Positions 24,682 through 36,031 of a DNA stretch of 64,000 nt are shown one piece after another. The position numbers and the translations under genes are program-made. The number at the start of each line of letters is the position of its first letter. Positions within the stretch are counted from its first letter, which is position 1. The stretch comes from Archangium sp. (GTDB taxonomy: Bacteria; Myxococcota; Myxococcia; Myxococcales; Myxococcaceae), in NCBI GenBank assembly GCA_030681645.1, contig JAUXRX010000042.1, positions 186,001 through 250,000 on the forward strand, read 5' to 3'. The notes under the pieces are model-generated. The model did not search any database. It worked only from the letters and a program-made list of their open reading frames with translations, and had not been told where the DNA came from.

Positions 24682-27600
24682 GTGCTGAACGCTCTCGTCG
24701 TCACCGCCCTGCTGCTGTCCCGCCTCGACTCACCCGTCACCGACCGCGCCGAGGCGCTGAGTAAAGAGGTGCTCAAGCTCGGCAACGATCCGCGCGCCGC
24801 CGCCCCGCTGATCCGCCTGCACTCGCTCATCGACGACCTCGACGATCTCAACACGCTCGCCGAGCCGTACAGTTCGCTCATCTACCGCCGCAACACCGAC
24901 CCGCACGTCCGCATGCTCGCCCGCCTCTTCATGGCCGACGTCGAGCGCGCGCGGGGCCGCACCCACAAGGCCCAGGAGCTGATCACCGAGCTCGGCTTCA
25001 TCCAGGACTTCCACGTCGTCGGCGCCTTCGACAACGAAGGCAAGGCCGGCTGTGACACCGACTTTGGCCCGGAGTCCGCCACCGACCTCCGCGCCACGTA
25101 CCCCGCGAAGGCCCGCGACGTCGGCTGGCGCAAGCCCCACGCGAAGACCGTCGACGGCTTCGTCGACCTCTCCCTCGCGCTCAAGCCCAGCACCGAGGCC
25201 GTCGCCTACGCGCTCACCTGGCTCTCCGCCGACGTCGAGACGAAGGCCGTGCTCTCGCTCGGCGTCTCCGGCGGCACCCGCCTCTTCGTCAACGGGCAGA
25301 AGGTGCTCAGCTCGGATCGCTACAACCTCCCGCGCGTCGACCAGCACCACGTGCAGGTCAACCTGCGCAAGGGCCTCAACCGCGTCCTGATCAAGGTGTG
25401 CCAGCTCTCCGGGCCGTTTGGTTTCTACGCGCGGGTCGAGAAGGTCGAGGGCCAGAAGGGCGCCATCGCGGTCGCGTTGCCCGAGGTGGTGCCTCCGCTC
25501 GAGAAGGGCCCGGCGCCCCAGGCGCAGCTGCTGCCCACGCTCACCGAGACCCTGGCCGCGAAGGTGAAGGCCGCCCCCGCAGACGCCGCGCTGCGCTCGG
25601 ACTACGCCACCATCCTCGCGTGGACACGCTCGTACCCCGACGCCGAGAACGTGCCCGAGATGGAGGCCGAGCGCGCCGCCCTCAACGCGCTGACCGACGT
25701 CGAGCTGCAGTTCACCGCCGCCAACCTCCACACGTCCGACGGCAACGATCGCCGCCGCTTCCTCGAGGTCGCGCTCACCCTCGACCCGAAGCACGCCTGG
25801 GCCCGCCTCGCCCTGGGCCAGCACGAGCTCTTCCGCGAACACCCCGAGCTGGCGCTGCGCCACGCGCAGATGCTCCTCGTCGCGTTCCCGAACTTCGCGC
25901 CCGCGTGGGTCTTGAAGATCCGCGCGTTGGAAAACCTCGGCCAGAAGACCGAAGCCTGGCGCACCACCGAAGAGGCCTTCCGCGCGCTCCACCTCGTGCC
26001 CACCATCGCGCGCGAAGCCGTGGGCGCCAGCCGCCGCGCCGAACGCAGCCGTGAGGCAGTCGAGCGCGCCCGCCACGTGCTCGCCCTGCGCTTCGACGAC
26101 GTGAACTCCCGCCGCGGCCTGGCCGCCATGCTCACCGACCTGGGGAAGATCGACGAAGCCGCAGACCAATACAGAAAGGTGCTCGCGCTCGATCCCTTCG
26201 ACCAGGGCTCCATCCTCCGGCTCGCCGAGCTGCTCTCTGCCAACGGCCGCCTCGACGAAGCCCGCACCATGTGGGACCTCGCGCGCCGCGCCGCGCCCGA
26301 CGAGCCGGACGTCTACGAACGTGAGGGCCGCGCGCTGTTGCACGCCAACCAGAAGGACGCCGCGCTCGCCGCGTACCAGCAGGCGCTCACCCTTCGCCCG
26401 CAGAACCCCGCGCTCAAGGAGATGATGCGCACCCTGCGCGATGAAGACTCGAGCACGTCCACGCCCGAGGCGTTTGCGCTCGCGCCGCTGCTCGAGGAAG
26501 GCAAGACCACCAGCACCGAGGACGCCCTCACCCTCGCCGAGGTCACCCACGTGCGCGTGCAGCCGTCGGGGCTCAGCAGCCGTTTCCAACAGCTGGTGGT
26601 GAAGGTGCTCACGCAGCGCGGGGTCGAGGCGTTTCGCTCGATGCCCATCACCTGGTCGCCCGATCGCCAGGAGGTCCGCGTGCTCAAGGCCCGCGTCACC
26701 AAGCCCGACGGCAGCGTGGTCGACTCGTTCGGCGAAGAAGAGCGCAACATCAACGAGCCGTGGACCGGCATGTACTACGACGCGCGCGCCAAGATGCTCA
26801 GCTTCCCCTCGCTCGCGCCGGGCGATGTATTGGAATTGCAGTGGCGCCTCGAGGACACCTCGGTCGAGAACCTGCTCAGCGACTACTGGGGCGACGTCGA
26901 TTCGCTGCAGGGCATCTTCGTGAAGAAGCACTACCGCTACGTGGTGGACATGCCGAAGACGCGGCCCCTCTCGTGGAACAAGGAGACGCTGCCGAAGTGG
27001 GTGAAGGTCGAAAGCGCCGAGCAGGGCGATCGCATGGTGTATCGCTTCGAGGCGGCCGACGTGCCCCGCATCATCCCCGAGCCGAACATGCCCGGCTGGT
27101 CGGAGGTCGCCTCACCGCTGCACCTCTCGACGTACCAGAACTGGGAACAGGTCGGAAAATACTACTGGGGCCTGGTGCGCGAGCAGCTCGTGCCCAACGA
27201 AGAACTGAAGAAGGCCGTCGAGACCGCGCTCAAGGGCGTCGACCGGAAGGACGAGGCGAAGGTGGTGGCGGCGCTGTATGGCTTCGTCGTCACCAACACC
27301 CGCTACGTCGCGCTCGAGTTCGGCATCCACGGGTACAAGCCGTACCGGGTCGACCGCATCCTCGCGCGCAAGTTCGGCGACTGTAAGGACAAGGCCTCGC
27401 TCATCCACGCGATGCTGAAGGTGGCCGGCGTCGACTCGCGGCTGGTGCTGCTGCGCATGCGGCACCTGGGCACGCTCTCGCCCGAGGTCGCGTCGCTGGC
27501 CGCGTTCAATCACGCCATCGCGTACGTGCCGAAGCTCGACCTGTTCCTCGACGGCACCGCCGAGTTCCACGGCAGCCGCGAGCTGGCGTCCTCCGACCGC

Positions 27601-28323
27601 GTGGCCAACGTGCTCATCGTCGAGCCGGACGGGCCGAGCCGCTTCCTCACCACGCCCGAGGCGAACGCGGAAGACAACGTCACCTCGCTCTCGCTCGACG
27701 TCACCCTGAAGGTCGACGGCAGCGCCGCGGCGAAGGGCACGCTGGTGGCGAAGGGGCAGGGCGCGCCCGAGATGCGGCGCACGTACCAGACGCCTGCGAC
27801 GCGGGTGCAGACGTTCGAGCAGCAGTGGGCGCAGAGTTATCCCGGGGTGCAGGCCAGCGAGGTGGTGGTGAGCGACACGAAGGACCTCGAGTCGCCGCTG
27901 TCGGTGAAGTTCGGCATCGCCATGCCGCGCTACGCCGAGGCCGGCTCGGGGATTCTCCGTTTCTTCCCCTTCGGCGCGAGCCGCGCGTTCACCCAGGCGC
28001 TGGCGCCGTTGTCCGAGCGGAACACCGACCTGGTATTCCCCGGCGTGTGGGTCAACGAGCTCGAGATGAGCTACTCACTGCCCGCGAACTGGACGGTGCC
28101 CGAGGTGCCCCCCGAGGTGTTCGAGGAGTCTCCCTTCGGTTCGCTGCGCATCGTGGTGACGAAGAAGGACGGGAAGCTGAAGGTGTCAGGCCGGCTGGTG
28201 ATGTCGCGCGCACGGATCAGCGCGAAGGAGTACCAGGACTTCAGGACCTGGCTGCTCAAGGTCGACCAGGCGTTCTCCAGGAAGCTCGTGGCCCAGCAGG
28301 GTGGTCAGACCGCGTCGCGATGA
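24682..28323 (+). CDS. DUF3857/transglutaminase-like protein with TPR region
   Basis: 1213 residues. GTG 24682 is chosen because it begins a short hydrophobic leader (MLNALVVTALLLSRL); the frame is open further upstream only through the repeat. Residues about 100-290 hold a beta-rich domain (LSLGVSGGTRLFVNGQKVL), about 330-600 a TPR array (WARLALGQHELFREHPELAL; LAALYQQ-like repeats), about 620-800 DUF3857 (VRVLKARVTKPDGSVVDSFG) and about 870-960 a transglutaminase-like fold with an intact triad: Cys901 (FGDCKDKA), His944 (FNHAI), Asp957 (LDGTAEF). Exported proteins of this kind occur widely in Myxococcota and Bacteroidota and are thought to act on envelope proteins; the substrate is unknown. 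It stands alone. Confidence 0.85.
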   Translation: MLNALVVTALLLSRLDSPVTDRAEALSKEVLKLGNDPRAAAPLIRLHSLIDDLDDLNTLAEPYSSLIYRRNTDPHVRMLARLFMADVERARGRTHKAQELITELGFIQDFHVVGAFDNEGKAGCDTDFGPESATDLRATYPAKARDVGWRKPHAKTVDGFVDLSLALKPSTEAVAYALTWLSADVETKAVLSLGVSGGTRLFVNGQKVLSSDRYNLPRVDQHHVQVNLRKGLNRVLIKVCQLSGPFGFYARVEKVEGQKGAIAVALPEVVPPLEKGPAPQAQLLPTLTETLAAKVKAAPADAALRSDYATILAWTRSYPDAENVPEMEAERAALNALTDVELQFTAANLHTSDGNDRRRFLEVALTLDPKHAWARLALGQHELFREHPELALRHAQMLLVAFPNFAPAWVLKIRALENLGQKTEAWRTTEEAFRALHLVPTIAREAVGASRRAERSREAVERARHVLALRFDDVNSRRGLAAMLTDLGKIDEAADQYRKVLALDPFDQGSILRLAELLSANGRLDEARTMWDLARRAAPDEPDVYEREGRALLHANQKDAALAAYQQALTLRPQNPALKEMMRTLRDEDSSTSTPEAFALAPLLEEGKTTSTEDALTLAEVTHVRVQPSGLSSRFQQLVVKVLTQRGVEAFRSMPITWSPDRQEVRVLKARVTKPDGSVVDSFGEEERNINEPWTGMYYDARAKMLSFPSLAPGDVLELQWRLEDTSVENLLSDYWGDVDSLQGIFVKKHYRYVVDMPKTRPLSWNKETLPKWVKVESAEQGDRMVYRFEAADVPRIIPEPNMPGWSEVASPLHLSTYQNWEQVGKYYWGLVREQLVPNEELKKAVETALKGVDRKDEAKVVAALYGFVVTNTRYVALEFGIHGYKPYRVDRILARKFGDCKDKASLIHAMLKVAGVDSRLVLLRMRHLGTLSPEVASLAAFNHAIAYVPKLDLFLDGTAEFHGSRELASSDRVANVLIVEPDGPSRFLTTPEANAEDNVTSLSLDVTLKVDGSAAAKGTLVAKGQGAPEMRRTYQTPATRVQTFEQQWAQSYPGVQASEVVVSDTKDLESPLSVKFGIAMPRYAEAGSGILRFFPFGASRAFTQALAPLSERNTDLVFPGVWVNELEMSYSLPANWTVPEVPPEVFEESPFGSLRIVVTKKDGKLKVSGRLVMSRARISAKEYQDFRTWLLKVDQAFSRKLVAQQGGQTASR

Positions 28324-28389
28324 CTGTGTAGGGCTGCTGGGCGGCCTGCTCGTGCTGCGCGTCGGTGCGAACCTCGCGATGTGATCGAC

Positions 28390-30051
28390 CTACGGCGTCG
28401 CCACCAGCTCGAGCTCATTGCCCGGGTCGGTCTTCTCGTTGCCCGGAACGACGCCGACCAGCGGATCGAGCCAGGTCATCTCTGCCAGGTTCAGCTGCGT
28501 CTTCGTCGCGGTGCCCTTGAAGTTGATCACCTTGCGGTCTTCCAGCAGCGCCATCACCTTCTGCCGCGCCACGGGGTCGTCGATCTGCGTGAGCGTCGCC
28601 GGCACCAGCATCGCCGCGCGGATCACCGCGGCTGCGCCGTGGTCCCAGTAGTCCGTCGGCCGCTTCACCAGGCTCATCGAATGAACGTGGTGGAACGGCA
28701 GCACCAGCGGCTGCCCGCCGACGGTGACGATGTTTCCATCGACCACCAACTGCGCCTCGGCCGGCGAGCAGAAGATGTTGAAGTTCCGCAGCCGGACCTC
28801 GACTGACGAGCGCCCGTTCCAGCGATTGACGGACAGGCTCCCCTTCAGGCCAACGTCCGCAGGGGCCTCCGGCGGGGGTGCCGTTCGGCCTGCCGCGTTG
28901 AGGAACGGACCACACACGCGGTGCCCGGTCTCTTCGAAGGACCACGCGGTGTCATTGATGTGTTTGAAGTAGAAGCCCGTGCGCCCCTGGCGGACCCCTT
29001 CCACCCGCAGCACGCGCGCCGCATTTCCCTGGCCGTCCTGGAAGAGGGTGATCTTCCCCGTGATCAGCCCGTCGGTGATCTCCGGCTGCAGCCGCCAGTC
29101 TTCCGCCGGGAGCGCGCGCACGTTGCCCACGGCGCTGGTGATGGCGAAGGAGTATTCCAGCGTGTCGTTCTCACCCGCGGTGTCGAAGTCGTAGAGCCGC
29201 GTGTACATCCGCCCCTGCGTCCCGATGATGAAGTTGGTCGAGGCGCTCGTGCTCAGGTTCTCGGCCACGAACGTGCCCCGGTCCGGCAGGCAGATCTGCC
29301 GGCTCCAGTCGTTGGGCAGCCACCAGTCGTTGAAGAACAGGCTCCGGCCGTCCGCCCCGAGCCGGTAGAGGTGCGCCACCCCGAGCCCGACGCTGTGCAC
29401 CGTGCCCAGGCGGTCTTCGTAGTGGTGGACCCCCGGCCCCTGCGAGTCCGACACCGACCAGCCGTGCGTCGTCGGGAACTCGGCGATCATCCCCGTGCCG
29501 GTCGCAGCGGGGTGGCCCCACGCATCAGACCAGCTGAAGTTCGAGTGCACGTCCTGTGTGAAGTCGGTGCCGCGGTAGAAGACGCCCGCGGGCGACAGCG
29601 CGTGCAGCCACGTGCCGTCTGCCGAGATCTCGCTGATCTCAACCGGCGGATCGAAGTGGGTGAGCCCCGGGCCCGAGGGAACGCCAGTCGTGCCCAGCAG
29701 CTTCCACGGGCCGGGTGCCTCGCCCGTGTCGGTGTTGGGTTTGACGTAGATCTGTCCGCGCTTCAGCGCGACGAACCACCGCTTGTTGAACGAGCTCGTC
29801 TTCGTTCGGAAGATCACCCGGTCCGGGAGCTCACCTTCATCGGTTCCATCCACACAGTCGACTGGCCCAGCGCCGGGCCCGGCATCGTGCGCCTGGAGAG
29901 CTGCGTCCGGTTGCCCGTCGCCCGCGTCGGTGGGTGCCTGCACAGCGACGCTTGCGTCGGGTGCGCTTGCCGGCGCTTCGGCGGGGGCGCACCCGACCAG
30001 GAAACTGCACAGCACTGCCGCCAGTGCCTTTGTCTTCTCGTTGTGTCCCAT
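28390..30051 (-). CDS. Lipoprotein of unknown function, beta-propeller-like
   Basis: 553 residues. ATG 30051 starts a lipoprotein signal (MGHNEKTKALAAVLCSFLVGC, Cys21). A longer frame to 30129 has poor character. An Ala/Pro/Asp-rich tether (about 22-85) leads to repeated Trp-rich beta segments (GTWLHALSPAGVFYRG; HSNFSWSDAWGHPAATG; GVHHYEDRLGTVHSVG), suggesting a propeller of about six blades. The C-terminal ~150 residues read like a second domain (LPFHHVHSMSLVKRPTDYW). No catalytic motif is recognised. It is divergent from the sigma-factor gene, with a family A element in between. Confidence 0.7.
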   Translation of the reverse strand: MGHNEKTKALAAVLCSFLVGCAPAEAPASAPDASVAVQAPTDAGDGQPDAALQAHDAGPGAGPVDCVDGTDEGELPDRVIFRTKTSSFNKRWFVALKRGQIYVKPNTDTGEAPGPWKLLGTTGVPSGPGLTHFDPPVEISEISADGTWLHALSPAGVFYRGTDFTQDVHSNFSWSDAWGHPAATGTGMIAEFPTTHGWSVSDSQGPGVHHYEDRLGTVHSVGLGVAHLYRLGADGRSLFFNDWWLPNDWSRQICLPDRGTFVAENLSTSASTNFIIGTQGRMYTRLYDFDTAGENDTLEYSFAITSAVGNVRALPAEDWRLQPEITDGLITGKITLFQDGQGNAARVLRVEGVRQGRTGFYFKHINDTAWSFEETGHRVCGPFLNAAGRTAPPPEAPADVGLKGSLSVNRWNGRSSVEVRLRNFNIFCSPAEAQLVVDGNIVTVGGQPLVLPFHHVHSMSLVKRPTDYWDHGAAAVIRAAMLVPATLTQIDDPVARQKVMALLEDRKVINFKGTATKTQLNLAEMTWLDPLVGVVPGNEKTDPGNELELVATP

Positions 30052-30140
30052 GAAGAGGAGACACGGTGAGCCGGCAGACCGTCGCATGCCGCTCAAGAGG
30101 GCTCGCGAGGGCTCGCAAGGGCTCGTCATTGCGGAGTATG

Positions 30141-30180
30141 CCCCTCACCCCGGCCCTCTCCCCGCTTCGCAGGGAGAGGG
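30141..30180. repeat. Family A repeat arm
   Basis: CCCCTCACCCCGGCCCTCTC then CCCGCTTCGCAGGGAGAGGG, the same arm as 669-709. Its right end lies directly before the sigma-factor start and supplies the purine-rich ribosome site. Confidence 0.8.
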
Positions 30181-30184
30181 GGAG
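30178..30184 (+). promoter_or_regulatory. Shine-Dalgarno for the sigma factor, derived from a repeat
   Basis: GGGGGAG ends four bases before ATG 30189 and is formed by the 3' end of the family A element. It decides the start over the longer open frame. Confidence 0.6.
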
Positions 30185-30188
30185 CTCT

Positions 30189-31010
30189 ATGCCGACACGC
30201 TGGCCGCAGACCCTGGCGATCGCCCCCCACCTCGACCCCACGGCCCTCGACGCGGCGTGGGCCGAAGGCGCGGCCTGTCATGAAGGCGTCTCGCTCTCGC
30301 AGGAGCGCTTCGATGAACGGCTCTCGCGCGCGCTCCAGGGCAGCGGGAACCCCGAGCCGCAGCTCAGCGAGCTGTGCGTGAGCGACCTCTATCTCGCCGC
30401 CGCCTGCGAGGCCCGCGACCCGCTGGCGCTGCTTCGCTTCGACCAGCTGCTGGTCTCCCTGCGCCCGGTCGCCGAGAGCATCGGGAGCTCGGGTGATGAG
30501 GTGCTCCAGCAGGCCCGGGTCAAGCTGGTGATGGGTGACGGCCGCCTCGCCGACTACGGGGGCCGCAGCGCGCTCACCCACTGGCTCAAGGCGACGGTGG
30601 TCAACCTCGCGCTGAACCTGCGCCGCGCCAGCCACCCGACGTACTCCATCGACGACCCCGATCTGGCGATCCTCGAGCTGCCTGACGTCGCCGAATGGGC
30701 CGAAGAGACCCTCTCGAGGGAAGAGGCGCGCCAGCTGCTGAAGGCCGGGCTGCGCCGCGCGATGGAGAAGCTCAGCCGCACCAGCCGCTCGCTGCTTCGC
30801 CAGCACTACCTCGACGCCGTCACCCTCGAGAGCCTCGCCCGCTATCACGGCGTGCACCGCGCGACGATCGCCCGGTGGATCGCCGAGGCGAAGGAAGTGC
30901 TGCTCGGGCACCTCGAGGCCGAGCTGCACGGCAACCTCGACAGCCTGCTGGGCCAGGTGCGCAGCCGCGCGACCCTCGGCCTCCGCAGCCTCCTCGCCTC
31001 GGTGAGCTGA
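30189..31010 (+). CDS. RNA polymerase sigma-70 family factor, gmx1-like
   Basis: 273 residues. ATG 30189 has a strong ribosome site. The N-terminal half is an extended region 2-like helical domain (LYLAAACEARDPLALLRFDQ; VLQQARVKLVMGDGRL; YGGRSALTHWLKATVVNLAL). The C-terminal region 4 has a helix-turn-helix (TLESLARYHGVHRATIARWI). The long N-terminus and general layout match the Myxococcales-restricted sigma family TIGR03001. Its stop is 3 bp from the start of a Ser/Thr kinase gene. ECF factors controlled by a neighbouring kinase (ECF43 and EcfP/PpkT2 in Vibrio) are known, so regulation of this factor by the downstream kinase is likely but inferred. Confidence 0.85.
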   Translation: MPTRWPQTLAIAPHLDPTALDAAWAEGAACHEGVSLSQERFDERLSRALQGSGNPEPQLSELCVSDLYLAAACEARDPLALLRFDQLLVSLRPVAESIGSSGDEVLQQARVKLVMGDGRLADYGGRSALTHWLKATVVNLALNLRRASHPTYSIDDPDLAILELPDVAEWAEETLSREEARQLLKAGLRRAMEKLSRTSRSLLRQHYLDAVTLESLARYHGVHRATIARWIAEAKEVLLGHLEAELHGNLDSLLGQVRSRATLGLRSLLASVS

Positions 31011-31013
31011 CCC

Positions 31014-33365
<2,352 letters not shown>

Positions 33366-33400
33366 GTACATCGACACAGTGACTCTGACCGATCGACGAA

Positions 33401-33473
33401 CCGTTCACCCCGAGCGAAGTCGAGGGGCAACTTCGCTGAGCGACCGTCCCTCGACTCCGCTCGGGATGAACGG
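33401..33473. repeat. Family B inverted pair between convergent genes
   Basis: 33401-33427 (CCGTTCACCCCGAGCGAAGT...) and 33448-33473 (...GCTCGGGATGAACGG) are inverted copies differing at two positions, separated by 20 bases. It lies between the convergent kinase and permease genes, where a bidirectional terminator would be expected. Confidence 0.75.
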
Positions 33474-33523
33474 CGACGGCGAACCGATCATCTTCACTGT
33501 GGCGAAGTACTAGCCTCGAGCCC

Positions 33524-34609
33524 TCAGCGATCCGGACGCGACAAGGCGACCGGTGGGTCTTCGTGGTGTGCCTCGGGCTGTTCGCCCCGCTGCTCTGGTT
33601 TCGCGTCGGCGCGCCCCTCGCGAGCTGGATCGCTCGCGATCGAGATCACCTCCATCGCCATGCGCACGATGAGCGGGCCGATCAACGCGCCCCAGGTGCC
33701 GAACGCCGCCAGCCCGCCGAACACCGAGAGGAAGAGCAGGAACATGGGCATCTTCAGCGCGCCCATGCGCGCGTAGATGGGCCGCAGCAGGTTGTCGATG
33801 ACGCTGATGACGCCGATGCCGAGCAGCACGAGGATGGCGCCCTTGATGGGATGCGCGGTGAGGAAGAGGCCCAGGGCGATCGGCCCCCACACCAGCGACG
33901 TGCCCACCATGGGGATGATCGACGCGATGCCGGTGATGGGGCCGAGCACCCACGCGCGGGGCACGCCGAGGGCGAAGTAGATGATGGTCGCCACCAGGCC
34001 CTGCGTCGCGCTGGTCAACCCCACGCCCACCAGCAGGCCGCGGCCCGTCTCGTGGAACGCGTCGGCGATGCGGTCGAGGTGCCTGGGCTCGAGGGGCGAG
34101 TGCTGCTTGATCCACGTCCACACCGCCGGCGAGTCGACCAGCAGCGCGTAGGCGCCCGCGAAGTAGATGAAGAGCCCCACCACCGCGGTCGCCGCGGCGC
34201 CCGCGAGGTTGGTGAGGAAGTCGAAGCCCTGCGCGCCCGAGCGCTGCGTGAGCGCCATCACGTCGGCGAGGCTCGAGGGCAGCGCGAGCGGGGCATCGGG
34301 TGAGGAGAGCAGCGCCTCGAGGGCGACCGTGGCCGAGGGCGAGCTCTTCACCGTGGCGATCAATTCCTGCGCGCCCGAGATGACGCCGATGACGACGAGC
34401 GCCACCGGGAGCGCGATCACCACGAAGATGATGAGCGAGAGCACCGCCGCCGCGCGACGCCGGCCCTTGAAGGCACGCTCGAAGCGCTTCAACAACGGGC
34501 GGGTCAACGCCGCGGTCCACGCCGCGAGCAGCAGCGGCGGCCACAGCGGCCAGATCACGAACAGGCTCGCCGCGCAGAGCACGACCAGCAGCCAGCGCAG
34601 CGGAGTCAC
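33524..34609 (-). CDS. AI-2E/PerM-family membrane permease
   Basis: 361 residues with about eight membrane helices in the family pattern. N-terminal pair: LVVLCAASLFVIWPLWPPLL and AAAVLSLIIFVVIALPVALV. A soluble insert follows (about 85-135), then FLTNLAGAAATAVVGLFIYF, ITGIASIIPMVGTSLVWGPI and NLLRPIYARMGALKMPMFLL. The PIYARMG..MPMFLLFLSVFGGL segment is characteristic. A GTG start at 34609 overlaps the TGA of the upstream small gene (GTGA). Family members have been linked to AI-2 export and Na+/H+ exchange; transported substrate here is unknown. The C-terminal tail is charged and cytoplasmic. Confidence 0.88.
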   Translation of the reverse strand: MTPLRWLLVVLCAASLFVIWPLWPPLLLAAWTAALTRPLLKRFERAFKGRRRAAAVLSLIIFVVIALPVALVVIGVISGAQELIATVKSSPSATVALEALLSSPDAPLALPSSLADVMALTQRSGAQGFDFLTNLAGAAATAVVGLFIYFAGAYALLVDSPAVWTWIKQHSPLEPRHLDRIADAFHETGRGLLVGVGLTSATQGLVATIIYFALGVPRAWVLGPITGIASIIPMVGTSLVWGPIALGLFLTAHPIKGAILVLLGIGVISVIDNLLRPIYARMGALKMPMFLLFLSVFGGLAAFGTWGALIGPLIVRMAMEVISIASDPAREGRADAKPEQRGEQPEAHHEDPPVALSRPDR

Positions 34610-34851
34610 GGGGTCAGTCCTTCGACGAGGGCACTCCAGGGCAGCTCGTTGCCAGCGCGCCGCTCTGCGAACGGAAACACCGCCGCGCGCTTCCTCCGGT
34701 TCGGCGCCTTCGTCGGCTCGTTCGTGGGGTCGGGCTTCCCCGCCGGCGTGCCGGGCTGGGTGGGCTCGTCGGTGTCGAACTGCTGCTCGCCCAGCAGGGT
34801 GAGGACCGCGTGCTCGAGTGCCGTCGCCTGCGCAGAGATGCTGTTGGCCAT
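34606..34851 (-). CDS. Small protein of unknown function
   Basis: 81 residues from ATG 34851 (MANSISAQATALEHAVLTLL). An earlier ATG at 34938 adds 29 residues of poorer codon character. A short helix is followed by a Pro/Thr-rich tract (DEPTQPGTPAGKPDPTNEPT), a basic patch (NRRKRAAVFPF) and LPWSALVEGLTP. No signal peptide. Its 4-bp stop overlap with the permease GTG supports translation. Family not recognised. Confidence 0.55.
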   Translation of the reverse strand: MANSISAQATALEHAVLTLLGEQQFDTDEPTQPGTPAGKPDPTNEPTKAPNRRKRAAVFPFAERRAGNELPWSALVEGLTP

Positions 34852-34950
34852 GATGGGAGTTTCCCGTGCATCTGGGAGGCCACGCGCGAAGCGGCTGGAT
34901 TCAGGGGCTTCCAGCCACCTCCCCACGCGCAACTCCATCAGGTTGATGCG

Positions 34951-35493
34951 CTATTCCACCCAGTCGACGACGAACGTGCAGCTCGCGTCGACCTGCGCGG
35001 GGAAGGACACCTGCAGCTCCTTCGCGCCCGCGAAGAGCCCGCCCCGCTCGATGATGCCCGCGTAGAAATCGGGAATGCCGCTGACGTCGTTGAACCAGAC
35101 CTCGGCCTTGCCCGGGCCCAGCGCGGTGAAGCGCGTCTCGATGTAGTTGCCGCCGGTGCGGAAGTTGCGCTCCATGCGCTCCAGGGAGCGGCGCGGCCCG
35201 ATGACTCGCATGAACTGCACCATCGCCTTGCCCATGAACGTCTCTGAGAACCCGCGCATGAAGACGGCGCCCATGCCGCGCAACGCCTCGCGCTCCGCCT
35301 GGCCGGGGAAGAGGACGGAAGCGGTGAGGCGGATGGCGCTCACCACCGCGTCGTTCGGATACGCGGGCTGCAGGTGTGCGAGGTCGATGCCGAGCGCCAT
35401 GAGCTGCTCGTTCAACGCGGGCGTCATCTGGGCGCCGACTCCCCTGATGAGCAGGCCCTCCACCGATTGCGAGAACCACAGCTTTTCGGTCAC
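34951..35493 (-). CDS. DUF2378 family protein (TIGR02265)
   Basis: 180 residues from GTG 35493 (VTEKLWFSQSVEGLLIRG), the usual N-terminus of this myxobacteria-restricted paralogous family. Diagnostic segments follow: LQPAYPNDAVVSAIRLTAS, GPRRSLERMERNFRTGGNY, ETRFTALGPGKAEVWFNDV and the closing CTFVVDW. Cytoplasmic. Members occur in many copies per myxobacterial genome with no proven function. The longer open frame to 35667 was rejected because it enters the antisense of arsC. It is a strong taxonomic marker for the window. Confidence 0.88.
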   Translation of the reverse strand: MTEKLWFSQSVEGLLIRGVGAQMTPALNEQLMALGIDLAHLQPAYPNDAVVSAIRLTASVLFPGQAEREALRGMGAVFMRGFSETFMGKAMVQFMRVIGPRRSLERMERNFRTGGNYIETRFTALGPGKAEVWFNDVSGIPDFYAGIIERGGLFAGAKELQVSFPAQVDASCTFVVDWVE

Positions 35494-35581
35494 GGGCGAC
35501 TGATAGCAAGGACCCGTCCCAGCCTGTACCTCCGCGTCCTCGGGCGGCGGCAGCACCAACCCACTCCCAGCCCCCCGAGCG

Positions 35582-36031
35582 CTACGCGTAGCGGAAGGCC
35601 ACCGTGAGGCGCCGGCGCAGCTCGTCGCGCACCTCGCGGAACGACTGCAGCTTCGCCGCCTCGTCACCTGCAGCGTGCGCCGGGTCGGGCAACCCCCAGT
35701 GCACCCGCATCGCCTTGCCGAGGAACACCGGGCAGACCTCTTCGGCGCAGAGGGTCACCACCACCTCGACGTCGCCGGGCGGGATGTCGTCGACGCTCTT
35801 CGAGAAGTGCGCGCTGATGTCGAGCCCCAGCTCGCCCAGCGCCTTCACCGCCAGCGGGTTCAGCTTCGAGGGCGCCGAGCCCGCTGACGACACCTTCACG
35901 CCCGCGGGTGCCAATGAGCGCGCGAGCCCCTCGGCCATCTGGCTGCGCGCGGAGTTCGCCACGCACAGGAACAACACGTGCTTCGGCTTGAGCGCCGCGA
36001 TGGCGGCGGCTTCGGCTTCCCAGGTGCTCAT
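35582..36031 (-). CDS. arsC: Arsenate reductase, low-molecular-weight phosphatase type
   Basis: 149 residues. P-loop LCVANSARSQMAEG gives the CX5R active site (nucleophile Cys). TLCAEEVCP supplies the two resolving cysteines of the thioredoxin-coupled family. DPAHAAGD corresponds to the general-acid Asp-Pro loop. It reduces arsenate to arsenite, which the Acr3 pump encoded upstream exports. The ATG at 36031 overlaps the acr3 TGA (ATGA). Last gene of the ars operon. Two thioredoxin-like genes in the same operon are plausible electron donors. Confidence 0.92.
   Translation of the reverse strand: MSTWEAEAAAIAALKPKHVLFLCVANSARSQMAEGLARSLAPAGVKVSSAGSAPSKLNPLAVKALGELGLDISAHFSKSVDDIPPGDVEVVVTLCAEEVCPVFLGKAMRVHWGLPDPAHAAGDEAAKLQSFREVRDELRRRLTVAFRYA

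Noticed and set aside
28331..28383. Plus-strand hydrophobic stretch GLLGGLLVLRVGANLAM ending in a stop
   Set aside because: Only 17 codons without start; could be the tail of a lost gene but too short to support.
35494..35667. N-terminal extension of the DUF2378 gene
   Set aside because: Arg/Ser-rich and overlapping arsC; the family N-terminus (TEKLWF) begins at GTG 35493.
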